Shown here in pieces: positions 45,270-54,552 of a stretch of DNA of 64,000 bases (position 1 is the first letter of the stretch; the number at the start of each line of letters is the position of its first letter). A model generated the notes under the pieces. It ran no database searches and was not told the DNA's origin. It saw nothing but the letters and a program-made list of their open reading frames with translations. Position numbers and translations under genes: made by a program. Source of the stretch: Stenotrophomonas sp. UBA2124 (GTDB taxonomy: Bacteria; Pseudomonadota; Gammaproteobacteria; Xanthomonadales; Xanthomonadaceae); contig DCXY01000030.1 in NCBI GenBank assembly GCA_002329155.1, positions 1 through 64,000 of the forward strand, in the 5' to 3' direction.

Positions 45270-48200
45270 TCGAGTTCACAGGCGAACGCTTCGTTCCCAC
45301 CGAAAAGGGTGTAATCCGGCAAGAGCATCTGCATCGTTATGCGTGGTGCCAGCCCTTGGTGAAGGGAAGGGACGTGTTGGATATCGCCAGCGGGGAGGGC
45401 TATGGGAGCGCAATGCTCGCCGAAGGAGCTCGTTCGGTGATTGGCGTGGATGTCTCGCATGAGGCGGTCGCCCATGCAGCATCGAATTACAGTGGAATCG
45501 ACAATCTGAAGTATGTCCAGGGATCGGCGTCGGCTATTCCCCTGGCAGATGACAGCGTCGATGTCGTTGTGTCCTTCGAAACCATCGAGCATCTTCTTGA
45601 GCAGGAAGAAATGATGGGGGAGATTCGGCGCGTACTACGCTCCGGCGGCATCATGGTGATGTCTTCGCCGAACAAGGAAATTTATTCTGACCAAGCGGGT
45701 TATCACAACGATTTTCATGTCAAAGAGCTCTATTTCAATGAGTTCTCTGAATTGGTATCGCGCTATTTCCCGGCATGGTATATGAGCAGCCATCGTATGG
45801 CGGTCTGTTCAACCATTACGCCTTGCGAGTTGGATCCTTCTCAGCGGCACTATCAGGCGCTTACTGATACCGGCGACAAGGTCGAGGGGCGCGTCGCCGA
45901 CATCGCTGACGCCGTCTATTACGTGGTCGTGGCTGCCGCTGATGAAGCGCTATTGCCACGTTTGCCGGCATCAATGCTCTATGCAGAGTCGGAAGACTTG
46001 TTCGCGCATCATCGTGAGGTCGCGAAGTGGGCGCAGGCACAGGATGCGGAGATCAACTCTCTGCGCGAACATGTGCGCCGTGAGCAGGCAGAGGTGGCGC
46101 GCTTGCATGGCGAAATCAACATTGAGCGTGGGGGCGTTGCCGCGCTGCAGAGTGCACTGGTTTTAGCACGGGATGATTACGCCAGGTTGTTCGGGGAGGG
46201 GGCTCTCAAGGATGAGGAGATCAAGTTGATGCGGGCGCAGGTGGAAGCAAAGGAGTTGGAAGATAAGTCTTCTGTAGAGTTGAACGAGGCTGCGGCGGCT
46301 GAGCTGGCTTCACTGCGCGATCTGCTGCGTGAGGCATTGGCTGAGAAACAAGTCTTGGAAGATCGGTTAGAGACGTTTGCAGCGCGTATCGAAGTTGCTG
46401 AAGCTCGGGAAGCGATGCTCAAACGCACTATCGAAGATCGACGGGCCGAAGTTGCCGAGCTTGAGAGCCGCCGCAAAATAGAGTTGGCCGAGCTTGAGGC
46501 GCTTAAGGATGCGGAACTGGTTGCGCTTGAAAATCGTAGCAAGGTTGACCTTGGGGAGCTTGAAGGGCAGAAGCAGGCAGAGCTGGAAGAGTTGGGGGAG
46601 CTTTTCCGCAAGGAGCTGCATGCTGCAGAGGAGCGTCTTCAGAATGAGAAGCGAATTCTCGATGAGCGCCTCCAGGCCGCGTTGGTGGACGGACGCAATG
46701 CCAAGGAGCAGGTCGTGGTGTTCGAGGAGCGTGCCCGTATCGCGTGCGAACAGGAGCAAGGACTGAAACTCTCAATTGACGAATTGAATGCGGATCTCGC
46801 CCGCGAGCGCGACAATGCCCGTATGTTGGCTGCCGCGATGACGGAGCTATGGGAGTCTCGTAGGAAAATGCTGGAAGAGCAGGCACTTATAGCCGGCTTG
46901 ACTGACGCAGGTCGGGCGGAGCTGCAGGCGCATCAGAAGGAGATCGAGCGTCTGCGGGATAAGGCGGGAGCACTGGCTCCCCGCATGCCGGCCGATGTTG
47001 AGGTCGCGGATCGCCATGATGTGGCCCTCCTGCTTCATCACTATCGTGCCGAGCTTGATTCGCTCCAAAGTTTGAGCAATCGACTGTTGCAATCCCGCTC
47101 GTGGCAGATCACGCGGCCATTGCGACTATTAGGTCGCATTTGGCGAGGCGAGTGGGGTAATGTGCTTCATTCGGTACGCGCCTCCGGTGTCGCACAACAT
47201 CCACTTGCAAAGCCCTTCGTCCCGTTGGCTAAGCGCGTTCTGCTGCGCCGTCAGGAAAGCATTGTGGAGCCCGTGGAGGGATTGGCATTCGAAGAGGTAC
47301 AGGGAAATCCCGACGAGACATTGAGGCAACTGCGGTTCCCCGTCGTTGATGCCCCAGTCGTGACGATCGTCATTCCAACCTATGGAAACTACGAGCAGAG
47401 CTTGGCCTGCGTCGCGTCGATTGCGCGCATTGGAGCTGATGTAACGTTCGAAGTGCTGGTGTTGGAAGATGCATCAGGAGATGGCGATATCGGAAGGCTG
47501 GAATCGATTCCTGGACTTCGTTATTACCGCAATCCGGTCAATCTGGGGTTCCTCCGTTCGTGCAATCAGGCACTCACCTTGGCAAGGGGGCAGTTCATCT
47601 GCCTTCTGAACAATGACACCGAAGTTACTGCAGGCTGGTTGGACGCCCTGGTGCGGGTATTTGAGCTGCGTCCGGATGCCGGGCTCGTCGGTTCCAAGTT
47701 GCTCTATCCCGACGGCCGGCTCCAGGAAGCGGGTGGCATCGTATGGGCCGATGGTAGTGCATGGAATTTCGGTCGTCTGGACGATCCTGCCAAGCCTGCA
47801 TACAGCTATCTGAAAGAAGCCGATTACGTGTCAGGCGCATCGATCATGATGCGCGCCGATGTTTTCCGGGACATGGGCGGGTTTGATGACCGCTACGCCC
47901 CTGCCTATTACGAAGATACCGACATGGCGTTCCGCGTGCGCGAACGAGGGATGAAGGTTTATCTACAGCCGGCATCAGTCGTGGTCCACTATGAGGGCGT
48001 TTCGAGCGGCACGGATGAATCCACCGGGGTGAAGGCCTGGCAGGCCGTCAACCGGGTCAAGTTTCTTGAGCGTTGGGGTGATACGCTCCGCGCGACTCAG
48101 TTCGGCAACGGTGAGAACGTGCTCATGGCGCGCGATCGTTCCCGGCATCAACGCCGGGTGCTGGTCGTTGATCACTATGTCCCCCAGCCGGACCGCGACG

Positions 48201-49273
48201 CGGGGTCGAAGGCGACATGGCAGGTCTTGGAGATGCTGGTTCGGCAGGGCTTCCAGGTAACCTTCTGGCCTGCCAATGCCTACTATGATCCGATTTATAC
48301 GCCACCATTGCAGCAATTGGGTGTCGAAGTGCTGTATGGATCGGAATATGTCGGCCGTTTCGATGCTTGGATGGCTGAGAACGGCAGTTACCTGGATACA
48401 GTGATCCTGAATCGTCCGCATATTTCGGTTGATCTGGTGTCTAGCGTCCGCAACCATTCCACGGCCACGTTGATCTACTACGGCCACGATATCCATCACC
48501 TACGCATGCAGCAGCAGCTCGCACTCCAGCCGGACCGTGAGTTGGAGGTCGAAACCATTCGTTTCCGGGTCTTCGAGCATGCTTTGTGGGAGCAATCGGA
48601 CGTAGTGTTGTATCCATCCACCGATGAAACCACTCACGTACTTTCGTGGCTCAAGTCCAACGCCCCGGATGCCGGCACCCTCGCGCAGACCATCCCCTTG
48701 TATGCTTACGAAAGGATTTCGGATGGCGACATACCGGGTCCATCTGCACGGGCCGGCATCCTGTTTGTTGCAGGGTTTGCTCATGCGCCGAACGTGGATG
48801 CAGCGACGTGGTTCGTTCAGGAAATCCTGCCGCTTGTCAAGCAGCAGGTCCCGGATGTGACGGTGACCTTGGTAGGTTCCAACCCACGTCCTGAAGTGCT
48901 GGCGCTGGCATCTTCTGGCGTGAAGGTGACCGGCTATGTCAGCGACGAGACGCTGGCCCAGTACTACAGGGGCGCGCGCGTCTCCGTCGCTCCGCTCCGG
49001 TTCGGTGGCGGCGTGAAGGGGAAGGTATTGGAAAGCCTGCGCTACGGGGTGCCGTGCGTGACGACTTCGATCGGCATGCAGGGCCTTGGAGATGCCGTGA
49101 AGTTCATGCCTGCATCTGACGATCCGCAAGTATTGGCCGCACATATCGTCACGCTTATGCAAGACGATGTCGAATGGAGGAGAGTGTCGGCGGCAGAGCG
49201 TGATTTCATCGATGGCGCCTACTCGCGCGAAGCGCTCTGGAGGGTGCTTGGCGCTGCTATTACGAGGTCGTAA
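45266..49273 (+). CDS. Four-module LPS enzyme: methyltransferase, coiled coil, GT2 and GT4 glycosyltransferases
   Basis: Single intact frame of 1335 residues. Module 1 (about 1-215): SAM methyltransferase, motif I VLDIASGEGYGSAM at 37-50, then VVSFETIEHLLEQEEMMGEI. Module 2 (about 260-570): continuous Glu/Ala/Leu/Arg-rich coiled coil. Linker (590-640) with RSWQITRPLRLLGRIWRGEW, common in O-antigen transferases. Module 3 (about 695-915): GT2, TIVIPTYGNYEQ, DXD-type LLNNDTEV, and YYEDTDMAFRVRERG. Module 4 (about 960-1335): GT4-like, VVDHYVPQPDRDAGS and PLRFGGGVKGKVLESLRYGV. Resembles large RfbC-type proteins of xanthomonads. Joined to wzt by ATGA. Likely extends, end-methylates and measures the O-chain; activity is inferred. 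Confidence 0.88.
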   Translation: MIEFTGERFVPTEKGVIRQEHLHRYAWCQPLVKGRDVLDIASGEGYGSAMLAEGARSVIGVDVSHEAVAHAASNYSGIDNLKYVQGSASAIPLADDSVDVVVSFETIEHLLEQEEMMGEIRRVLRSGGIMVMSSPNKEIYSDQAGYHNDFHVKELYFNEFSELVSRYFPAWYMSSHRMAVCSTITPCELDPSQRHYQALTDTGDKVEGRVADIADAVYYVVVAAADEALLPRLPASMLYAESEDLFAHHREVAKWAQAQDAEINSLREHVRREQAEVARLHGEINIERGGVAALQSALVLARDDYARLFGEGALKDEEIKLMRAQVEAKELEDKSSVELNEAAAAELASLRDLLREALAEKQVLEDRLETFAARIEVAEAREAMLKRTIEDRRAEVAELESRRKIELAELEALKDAELVALENRSKVDLGELEGQKQAELEELGELFRKELHAAEERLQNEKRILDERLQAALVDGRNAKEQVVVFEERARIACEQEQGLKLSIDELNADLARERDNARMLAAAMTELWESRRKMLEEQALIAGLTDAGRAELQAHQKEIERLRDKAGALAPRMPADVEVADRHDVALLLHHYRAELDSLQSLSNRLLQSRSWQITRPLRLLGRIWRGEWGNVLHSVRASGVAQHPLAKPFVPLAKRVLLRRQESIVEPVEGLAFEEVQGNPDETLRQLRFPVVDAPVVTIVIPTYGNYEQSLACVASIARIGADVTFEVLVLEDASGDGDIGRLESIPGLRYYRNPVNLGFLRSCNQALTLARGQFICLLNNDTEVTAGWLDALVRVFELRPDAGLVGSKLLYPDGRLQEAGGIVWADGSAWNFGRLDDPAKPAYSYLKEADYVSGASIMMRADVFRDMGGFDDRYAPAYYEDTDMAFRVRERGMKVYLQPASVVVHYEGVSSGTDESTGVKAWQAVNRVKFLERWGDTLRATQFGNGENVLMARDRSRHQRRVLVVDHYVPQPDRDAGSKATWQVLEMLVRQGFQVTFWPANAYYDPIYTPPLQQLGVEVLYGSEYVGRFDAWMAENGSYLDTVILNRPHISVDLVSSVRNHSTATLIYYGHDIHHLRMQQQLALQPDRELEVETIRFRVFEHALWEQSDVVLYPSTDETTHVLSWLKSNAPDAGTLAQTIPLYAYERISDGDIPGPSARAGILFVAGFAHAPNVDAATWFVQEILPLVKQQVPDVTVTLVGSNPRPEVLALASSGVKVTGYVSDETLAQYYRGARVSVAPLRFGGGVKGKVLESLRYGVPCVTTSIGMQGLGDAVKFMPASDDPQVLAAHIVTLMQDDVEWRRVSAAERDFIDGAYSREALWRVLGAAITRS

Positions 49274-49402
49274 CTCTGTGGTGGCAATCTCCCCGCCTCA
49301 TGCGGTTGCCAAAATTGGGGCCGTGCTGTCAGTGCAAGTCGGGTTCACCCCCGTTTTCACGGACACTTACGATAAGGCCGGTGCAGGCCCTGAGGAGTGT
49401 TC

Positions 49403-49690
49403 ATGTCGAAGCGAAGGAAGTTCAGTGCAGAGTTCAAGCGTGGTGCGGTTGAGCAGACCAACCAACCGGGTGTCAGTTGTGCCCAGGTGGCGCGGGAACT
49501 GGGAATCCGGGACACCCTGCTGACCCGCTGGAAGCGGGAGGCCCAGAGCCAGGGGGCGGCGGCCTTCGGCGGTGCTGGCACACCCCGCGACGAAGAGCTG
49601 GCCCGCCTGAAGCGCGAGCTGGCCCGGATCAAGAAGGAACGCGATTTTTTGCGAGAAGCGGCGACGTTCTTTGCCAAGGGATCCTCCTGA
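49403..49690 (+). CDS. IS3-family transposase OrfA
   Basis: Protein of 95 residues: helix-turn-helix RRKFSAEFKRGAVEQTNQP, QVARELGIRDTLLTRWKRE, then leucine-zipper-like EELARLKRELARIKKERDFL. In IS3 elements OrfA gives DNA-binding specificity and is fused to OrfB by -1 frameshifting; OrfB is indeed in the -1 frame here. ATG at 49403 follows GAGGAGTGTTC. Intact. Confidence 0.9.
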   Translation: MSKRRKFSAEFKRGAVEQTNQPGVSCAQVARELGIRDTLLTRWKREAQSQGAAAFGGAGTPRDEELARLKRELARIKKERDFLREAATFFAKGSS

Positions 49691-49698
49691 GGTATCAG

Positions 49699-50558
49699 GT
49701 GATCGAACGTTGCCGCGATGCGTTTCCGATTCGACTGATGTGCCGTTGCCTGCGGGAGTCGGCCAGTGGTTACTACGACTGGAGCAAGCGCCTGCCAAGC
49801 GCCCGCCAGCTCGACAACCAGCGCCTGCTCGTCCGGATCCGCGAGCTGCATGAGGACAGCCGGGGCACGCTGGGTGCCGGTCGCATGCACGAAGACCTGG
49901 CCGATCAAGGGGAGTCGGCCAGCCTGAACCGGGTGGCACGGCTGATAGCCGTCGACGGGCTACAAGGCTGGCCGCGCCCGAAGCGGCGTGGCAAACGCGG
50001 ACAGCCGGCGCTGACGCCGCCGGGCGTACGCAACTTGCTGGAACGGGACTTCACTGCATTGGAGCCGGAGACCAAGTGGGTCACCGACATCACCGAGCTA
50101 AAGACCGGTCAGGGCAAGCTGTACCTGTGCATCGTGCTGGACCTGTTCGACCAGCGAGTCGTGGGCTGGTCGATGCACCACCGCCAGGATCGGCAGATGG
50201 TGATCCGGGCCGTGCAGATGGCCGTGTGGCAACGCCAAGGCAGCCACTGGGCGATCCTGCATTCGGATCGTGGCAGCCAATTCCGAAGTGGTGATTACCA
50301 GCGTTTCTTGGCAGCCAACGGCCTGGTGTGTTCGATGAGTGCGGTGGGCCACTGCGGCGCAACGCCGCATGCGAAGGCTTCTTCGGCCTGCTCAAGCGCG
50401 AGCGGATCTACCGCATGACCTATCCAACACTCGATGCGGCTAGGGCGGATGTGTTCGAATACATCGAGCGGTTCCACAATCCAAGGCGGCGGCGAAGGGC
50501 AGCCAGGCAAGACCAGAAGTTCTCAGCTCTTTTACAACCGTCCGTGATTTCGGGGTAG
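49699..50558 (+). pseudogene. IS3-family transposase OrfB, frameshifted
   Basis: DDE integrase of IS A. First aspartate WVTDITEL and second LHSDRGSQF are in the first frame; the frame then breaks near 50362 and the glutamate motif EGFFGLLKRERIYRMTYP continues one frame over to the stop at 50558. Missing one base (expected GGCGACAACGCC, found GGCGCAACGCC) restores GHCGDNAACEGFF. The catalytic Glu is therefore lost from the translated protein. GTG at 49699 is the likely start. The element is not autonomous. Confidence 0.85.
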
Positions 50559-50586
50559 AACCCGATGACGGACTTTACAGTTTCAC

Positions 50587-51504
50587 GTGGTACGGCTCAG
50601 TGGGGGCAGGTCACCGCAACGCAAGCGCGAGGCAATCCGGCGCATGTGCGAGCTGACGTTGATCAGCGAGCGCCGGGCTTGCCGCCTTGCGGGGCTGTCC
50701 CGCGATGCTTTCCGTAACGAGCCGGAGCCCACGTCGGCGACGCAAACCTTGACGGCCAAGCTGGTGGAGCTGGCCCAGGCGCGCCGCCGTTTCGGCTATC
50801 GCCGCCTGCACGATCTGCTGCGCTCGGAGTTTCCGCAGGTGAACCACAAGAAGATATACCCTGTATCGCGAGGCGAAGTTGAGCGTGCGCCGGCGCAGGA
50901 AGGCCAAGTTCCCGGCGGCGCATCGACAGACGCTGCGGCCGGCACGGTATCCGAACGAGGTGCTCAGCATGGATTTCGTCTTCGACCAGTTGGCCAATGG
51001 CCGCCGCATCAAATGCCTGACCATTGCCGACGACTTCACTCATGAGTGCGTGGATATCGCCGTGGATCATGGCATCAGCGGCGCTTACGTGGTGCGCTTG
51101 CTTGAGCAGATGGCCTGCTTTCGCGGCTATCCCCGCGCGGTACGAACGGACAACGGCCCGGAGTTCACGAGCAGGGCTTTCATTGCTTGGGCGCAGCGGC
51201 ATGGCGTCGAACACATCCTGATCGAACCCGGAAAACCAATGCAGAACGGCTACATCGAGAGCTTCAACGGCAAATTCCGTGACGAGTGCTTGAACGAGCA
51301 CTGGTTCACGTCACTACCCCAGGCCCGCGAGGTGATCGCCGATTGGCGACGAGACTACAACCAGGTGCGCCCACACAGCAGTTGAGGCCGGATCCCACCG
51401 GCACAGTTCGCCGCCAACTACCGAACACAAGTCAGCGATAACCCAGTACCCTTCAACCCCGGGCTTTATCAGTAATCACTGGTACGGCTGATGGGGGCAG
51501 GTCA
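50587..51504 (+). mobile_element. IS3-family element remnant (IS B), 5' part missing
   Basis: Holds most of an OrfB with no OrfA. Right end TGGGGGCAGGTCA finishes at 51504. A copy of that same right-end sequence (GGTACGGCT..TGGGGGCAGGTCA) sits at 50589-50613 in the same orientation, before the truncated OrfB, so the left side has been lost or rearranged. It is inserted into IS C: the OrfB of IS C stops where this right end begins. Confidence 0.75.
50635..51475 (+). pseudogene. IS B transposase OrfB, frameshift and nonsense
   Basis: Starts KREAIRRMCELTLISERRAC, typical of IS407-like OrfB. The frame shifts near 50862: NHKKIY then PVSRG, while the other frame continues EAKLSV-like with SVRRRRKAKFPAAHRQ, consistent with two lost bases. 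DDE residues follow: MDFVFDQLANG, TDNGPEF, and GYIESFNGKFRDECL. A TGA at 51383-51385 cuts RPHSS from GRIPPAQFAANY, and the frame runs on to TAA at 51473. Two lesions plus lost 5' end mean it is inactive. Confidence 0.8.
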
Positions 51505-51677
51505 GGCTCTGCCTCGATCATTTCCTTGATCGGCGCGGCCAGTTCGGGCTTGACCTTCGCCGGCGCTCGGGTGGGCTTGTAGTACGTCGTGCGGCGGGCC
51601 ACCTCAAACCAGCGGCACAACTTGGTCATCGGCACTGCGAAACCTTCGTCCTTCATCCCCTGCTGGATCGAGCGCAT
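51453..51677 (-). pseudogene. IS C transposase OrfB, truncated
   Basis: MRSIQQGMKDEGFAVPMTKL, CRWFEVARRTTYYKPTRAPA and PIKEMIEAEPD are a normal IS3 OrfB N-terminus. Residues after EAEPD come from IS B sequence; the catalytic core is missing. Start overlaps the OrfA stop. Confidence 0.85.
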
Positions 51678-51991
51678 CAGCTCTCGTCCTTTCCCAGCAG
51701 GGAGGCCAACTTTTTTCGGGCGCGGATCTCCAGCATCGCCTCCCCGTAGGCCTCCTGCAGGTCCTTGAGTTGGCGTTCGTACTGCTCGCGCACGTCCTCG
51801 GGCTTGGCCCGCAGCGCGTTCTCCATGCCGCGCTTGCCATCCTCGACCCAGCTCTCGATCTCGGCCGGGGTCAGATCGAACTGACGACTTGCAGCGGCTA
51901 CCGTCGTTTTGCCCTGGATGATCTCAAGAACCAGCGCCGACTTGCGCCGGGCGGTCCAACGCTTGATCTCTTCTTCCATCACTTCGCTCAT
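51677..51991 (-). CDS. IS C transposase OrfA
   Basis: Protein of 104 residues: KRWTARRKSALVLEIIQGKT, then VAAASRQFDLTPAEIESWVEDGKRGMENAL (helix-turn-helix), and coiled LKDLQEAYGEAMLEIRARKK. Start ATG at 51991 after GAGGAGACACC. Frame intact but useless without its OrfB. Confidence 0.85.
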   Translation of the reverse strand: MSEVMEEEIKRWTARRKSALVLEIIQGKTTVAAASRQFDLTPAEIESWVEDGKRGMENALRAKPEDVREQYERQLKDLQEAYGEAMLEIRARKKLASLLGKDES

Positions 51992-52192
51992 CGGTGTCTC
52001 CTCTGGGAAAACTAACACCTGAGCAGGTTTTCAGTGGGTCATCACATTTACGGAAAGGTGACGAGAGAACTGTACTTCTCGCATCTGCTAGCCCCAAGAG
52101 GGATAGCAGAGTTGACGTAAAGATCCTGCCCGCAATCCAATAACTCTACGGTTACAGCTCCTGGTTAAGCGGGCAACCTCGACCACTTTCGA

Positions 52193-54100
52193 TTAATTAA
52201 TCAGTACTATCTCGTGAATTCTGACGGCACCAGATTGAGAGTCGTGAAGAGTAGCGTAGACCTCGCCATAAACTGCATCTTCAGGGGGGATGAGCAGCAT
52301 TGTATAAGGGGCGGGTGATTTTGGTGGCTTCACCACTTCTATTTGTGGGGATATCAGGCTGCGATCTGCGCGAAGCCAGTTAACTTGGAGCCTTATGGAT
52401 GCTTGATTGTCTGAAACGGATGAAGCTAGGTAGCCAAGTAGCTTCCCGCGGAGTTCGATCACCGGCAGCGTGATGGTACCGTGGCTACCGGCGTCGCTAA
52501 TTGTGGCGTCAGGTGCTGTAGGGGCCGCCATACCCGACCAGTTCCAGTCTTTCCAGGCCTTTGCATCGCCGCCAATAGTGAGTGCGTTCTCAAACAAACC
52601 TATGTTTGGATGAAGAATATTTTCCAAAAGTTGATCAGAAACCAAAAATGCTTTGCCACCATCGCCGTCTGGTGCGTACGCTAAGGAAAAGTCGTGGCGA
52701 CTGCCTCCCTCGATTTCTAGCGCTGATCGGGGATCTATGCATGGCGGACCGCCAAGATTTATCCAGCAGTAGACATCTCCTTTACGGACATCGTTTCCCT
52801 GCAGAGCGTCCCCTCCGAGAATCCACTCCAACTCGTTGTCGGGCATGCCGGTAACAATACCCCGCTGAGCGACGGGGGTAACTGACTGCATAGCTCGTGC
52901 AAGTACACCTGAGGCTTGAGATGCTCGAACATTGTAAACGCCAGCCGCATTGCCTGCGAAAAGATGAATGCAATTTAGTCCAAGCACCGCAAGAAGAAGG
53001 CAGTTCCGCGCTAATGAGTTGGGGAAGCAGAGGATAAGAGCGGGAAGTACCGCGCTCAAGGGAAACATCCATCGTGCATCAGCACGATCTAGGCCAGGCA
53101 GTGCAGAAATTGCGATCGTTGCGATAGCAATGATGAGTAGGGTTAGCGCAGCAAATATTTGGCGTGGGCTCCACCTTCCCGCAGCACTCAGGAAAGATGC
53201 CCCCCACAGTGCCGAGAACACGGTTGCAGCTACGTAGCCGATGCGAGCTCCCCACGTCGAGTTTGCCGAGAGAGTGCCCACGAACCAATCATGCCCAAAG
53301 TTGGTTCCTAAAAATACGTTCGCTGAAAACTGTAGGAAGGCCTGTGCTGTGCCAAGATCAATCGCGACTGGCCTGCCAGCTGTGCCTGTCATGACGGAAA
53401 GAGTCGACACCAACTCGGTTGCAAGCACGAAAATGCCCAGTGGAAGCACCCAGATTGCTAAACCCGTAAGCGCAAGTCGCGAAGATTGGCTCCAGTTTCT
53501 GGACTTCCGCCGGACAAATGCAAGGGCTACAGTGCCCATTCCCAGTGCAAATAACCCGGCTATGTAGGTTTCGTACGTGAGGACCGTCGCGATCGCAAGG
53601 GTTATAACAAGAAGCGCCCTTGAGCGCCGGAAATTGGGTTTCTCAAGCTCATTGGCTAGGGCTATAGTCGTGGTGAGGAATAGTGCAAGTCCAATGGTGC
53701 CAACAGTGCCTGACAAATAGTCATAGTAGAAAACCATGCCGAATCGGGATGCCACTACGCACAGAGCTGCTGCTGTTGCAGTCGCAACGGAGGCTCCTAA
53801 TAGGTTTCGTGCAAGGTACAGCGCTGCCGTAGCGGCCCATGCCATTGCTAGAGCGTTAAGGATACCAAAGAAATGGCGAGGGACCTCCCACCAAACGCCC
53901 ATCGCCCAGATTCCGTTGAACAGGAGTCTTGCTTTGTATTGGTTAATTCGAAGAAAGGTCTCTGTCAGGCCATCACTATCCATGCCCACGAAATATGGAA
54001 ATAGTTCGTCTCCAAAAAATCCTGGCTGATAGGCCGTGATGCTGAGTGCCGCGACCACAATACAGACTGCTACAGCGGGTCGAAGTAGATGTTTTTCCAC
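52193..54100 (-). CDS. Multi-pass membrane protein, GtrC/GT-C-like (WxcN position)
   Basis: 635 residues: about ten hydrophobic helices over 1-430 (for example VAVCIVVAALSITAYQPGFF, LVITLAIATVLTYETYIAGL), then a soluble C-terminal domain of about 200 residues. Acidic first-loop motif FFGDELFPYFVG resembles the DE/ED-type catalytic loop of GT-C transferases. No sequence-level family could be named with certainty. With GtrA and a GtrB-like transferase next to it, it most likely transfers a sugar from undecaprenyl phosphate to O-antigen in the periplasm. GC content is clearly below the window average, suggesting recent acquisition. Equivalent to WxcN by position. Confidence 0.72.
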   Translation of the reverse strand: MEKHLLRPAVAVCIVVAALSITAYQPGFFGDELFPYFVGMDSDGLTETFLRINQYKARLLFNGIWAMGVWWEVPRHFFGILNALAMAWAATAALYLARNLLGASVATATAAALCVVASRFGMVFYYDYLSGTVGTIGLALFLTTTIALANELEKPNFRRSRALLVITLAIATVLTYETYIAGLFALGMGTVALAFVRRKSRNWSQSSRLALTGLAIWVLPLGIFVLATELVSTLSVMTGTAGRPVAIDLGTAQAFLQFSANVFLGTNFGHDWFVGTLSANSTWGARIGYVAATVFSALWGASFLSAAGRWSPRQIFAALTLLIIAIATIAISALPGLDRADARWMFPLSAVLPALILCFPNSLARNCLLLAVLGLNCIHLFAGNAAGVYNVRASQASGVLARAMQSVTPVAQRGIVTGMPDNELEWILGGDALQGNDVRKGDVYCWINLGGPPCIDPRSALEIEGGSRHDFSLAYAPDGDGGKAFLVSDQLLENILHPNIGLFENALTIGGDAKAWKDWNWSGMAAPTAPDATISDAGSHGTITLPVIELRGKLLGYLASSVSDNQASIRLQVNWLRADRSLISPQIEVVKPPKSPAPYTMLLIPPEDAVYGEVYATLHDSQSGAVRIHEIVLIN

Positions 54101-54159
54101 AATAAACTCCAGGGAAAATCAGGTTGCGATCGCGTCGTTAGTATGCCGAGATGACCCTG

Positions 54160-54552
54160 TTATCGCGTGAACACTGCTCGCGAAAGGATAAATGTAATCG
54201 GAATGGTCACGATGATTGAAGCAATTGGTGCCAATGATCGCGGCAGTTCCAAGACTTCAACCCAGCCTATTGCTACGATAAGCCCGGTGCAGTATTGGAC
54301 AACATACACTAAGGGAAAGAGTAGCGCGGATTTCAAGCCTTTATGGGTTCGGAATACAAACAATCGATTTAAGAAGAAAGCCATCGCAATGCCGCCGACG
54401 TAGGTGGCAGTATATGCAAAGATGTAAGGAGTGAATTGCAGAAGAGCGAGATAGGCTGCATAAGTGACTGCTGTGTTCAGTGCGCCTGATAGAAGAAATC
54501 GAGCAAAGGCCGATGTTGCAAAGGCGCTGCGATGTTCACTCACAGCGGTCAC
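54160..54552 (-). CDS. GtrA-family flippase-like membrane protein (WxcO position)
   Basis: Protein of 130 residues with four transmembrane helices: FARFLLSGALNTAVTYAAYL, FAYTATYVGGIAMAFFLNRL with the family motif FLNRLFVFR, VYVVQYCTGLIVAIGWVEVL and IASIIVTIPITFILSRAVF. GtrA proteins flip undecaprenyl-phosphate sugars to the periplasm. It overlaps wxcM by 17 bases and lies 59 bases before the GT-C-like gene. Low GC. Family call is firm; sugar carried is inferred from neighbours. Confidence 0.9.
   Translation of the reverse strand: MTAVSEHRSAFATSAFARFLLSGALNTAVTYAAYLALLQFTPYIFAYTATYVGGIAMAFFLNRLFVFRTHKGLKSALLFPLVYVVQYCTGLIVAIGWVEVLELPRSLAPIASIIVTIPITFILSRAVFTR

Larger units (their letters stand above)
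49327..50579 (+). mobile_element. IS3-family element, damaged (IS A)
   Basis: Carries OrfA and frameshifted OrfB. Partly matched ends: TCGGGTTC-N2-CCCCG-N4-CACGGAC near 49339-49367, and its inverse near 50541-50565; the outer limits given assume TG...CA termini and are approximate. No target-site duplication is visible. It begins about 50 bases after the stop of the four-module LPS gene and abuts a second element. Confidence 0.75.
51453..52044 (-). mobile_element. IS3-family element remnant (IS C), cut by IS B
   Basis: Contains an intact OrfA and the first about 57 residues of OrfB in the opposite orientation to IS A and B. Its left end reads TGATGACCCACTGAAAACCT inward from 52044. OrfB is truncated where the IS B right end begins (51504). 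The innermost and so oldest insertion in the mosaic. Confidence 0.78.

Noticed and set aside
49327..52044. Composite transposon carrying LPS genes
   Set aside because: The three IS are contiguous, unlike each other and partly nested, with no cargo between matched copies and no visible target duplications.
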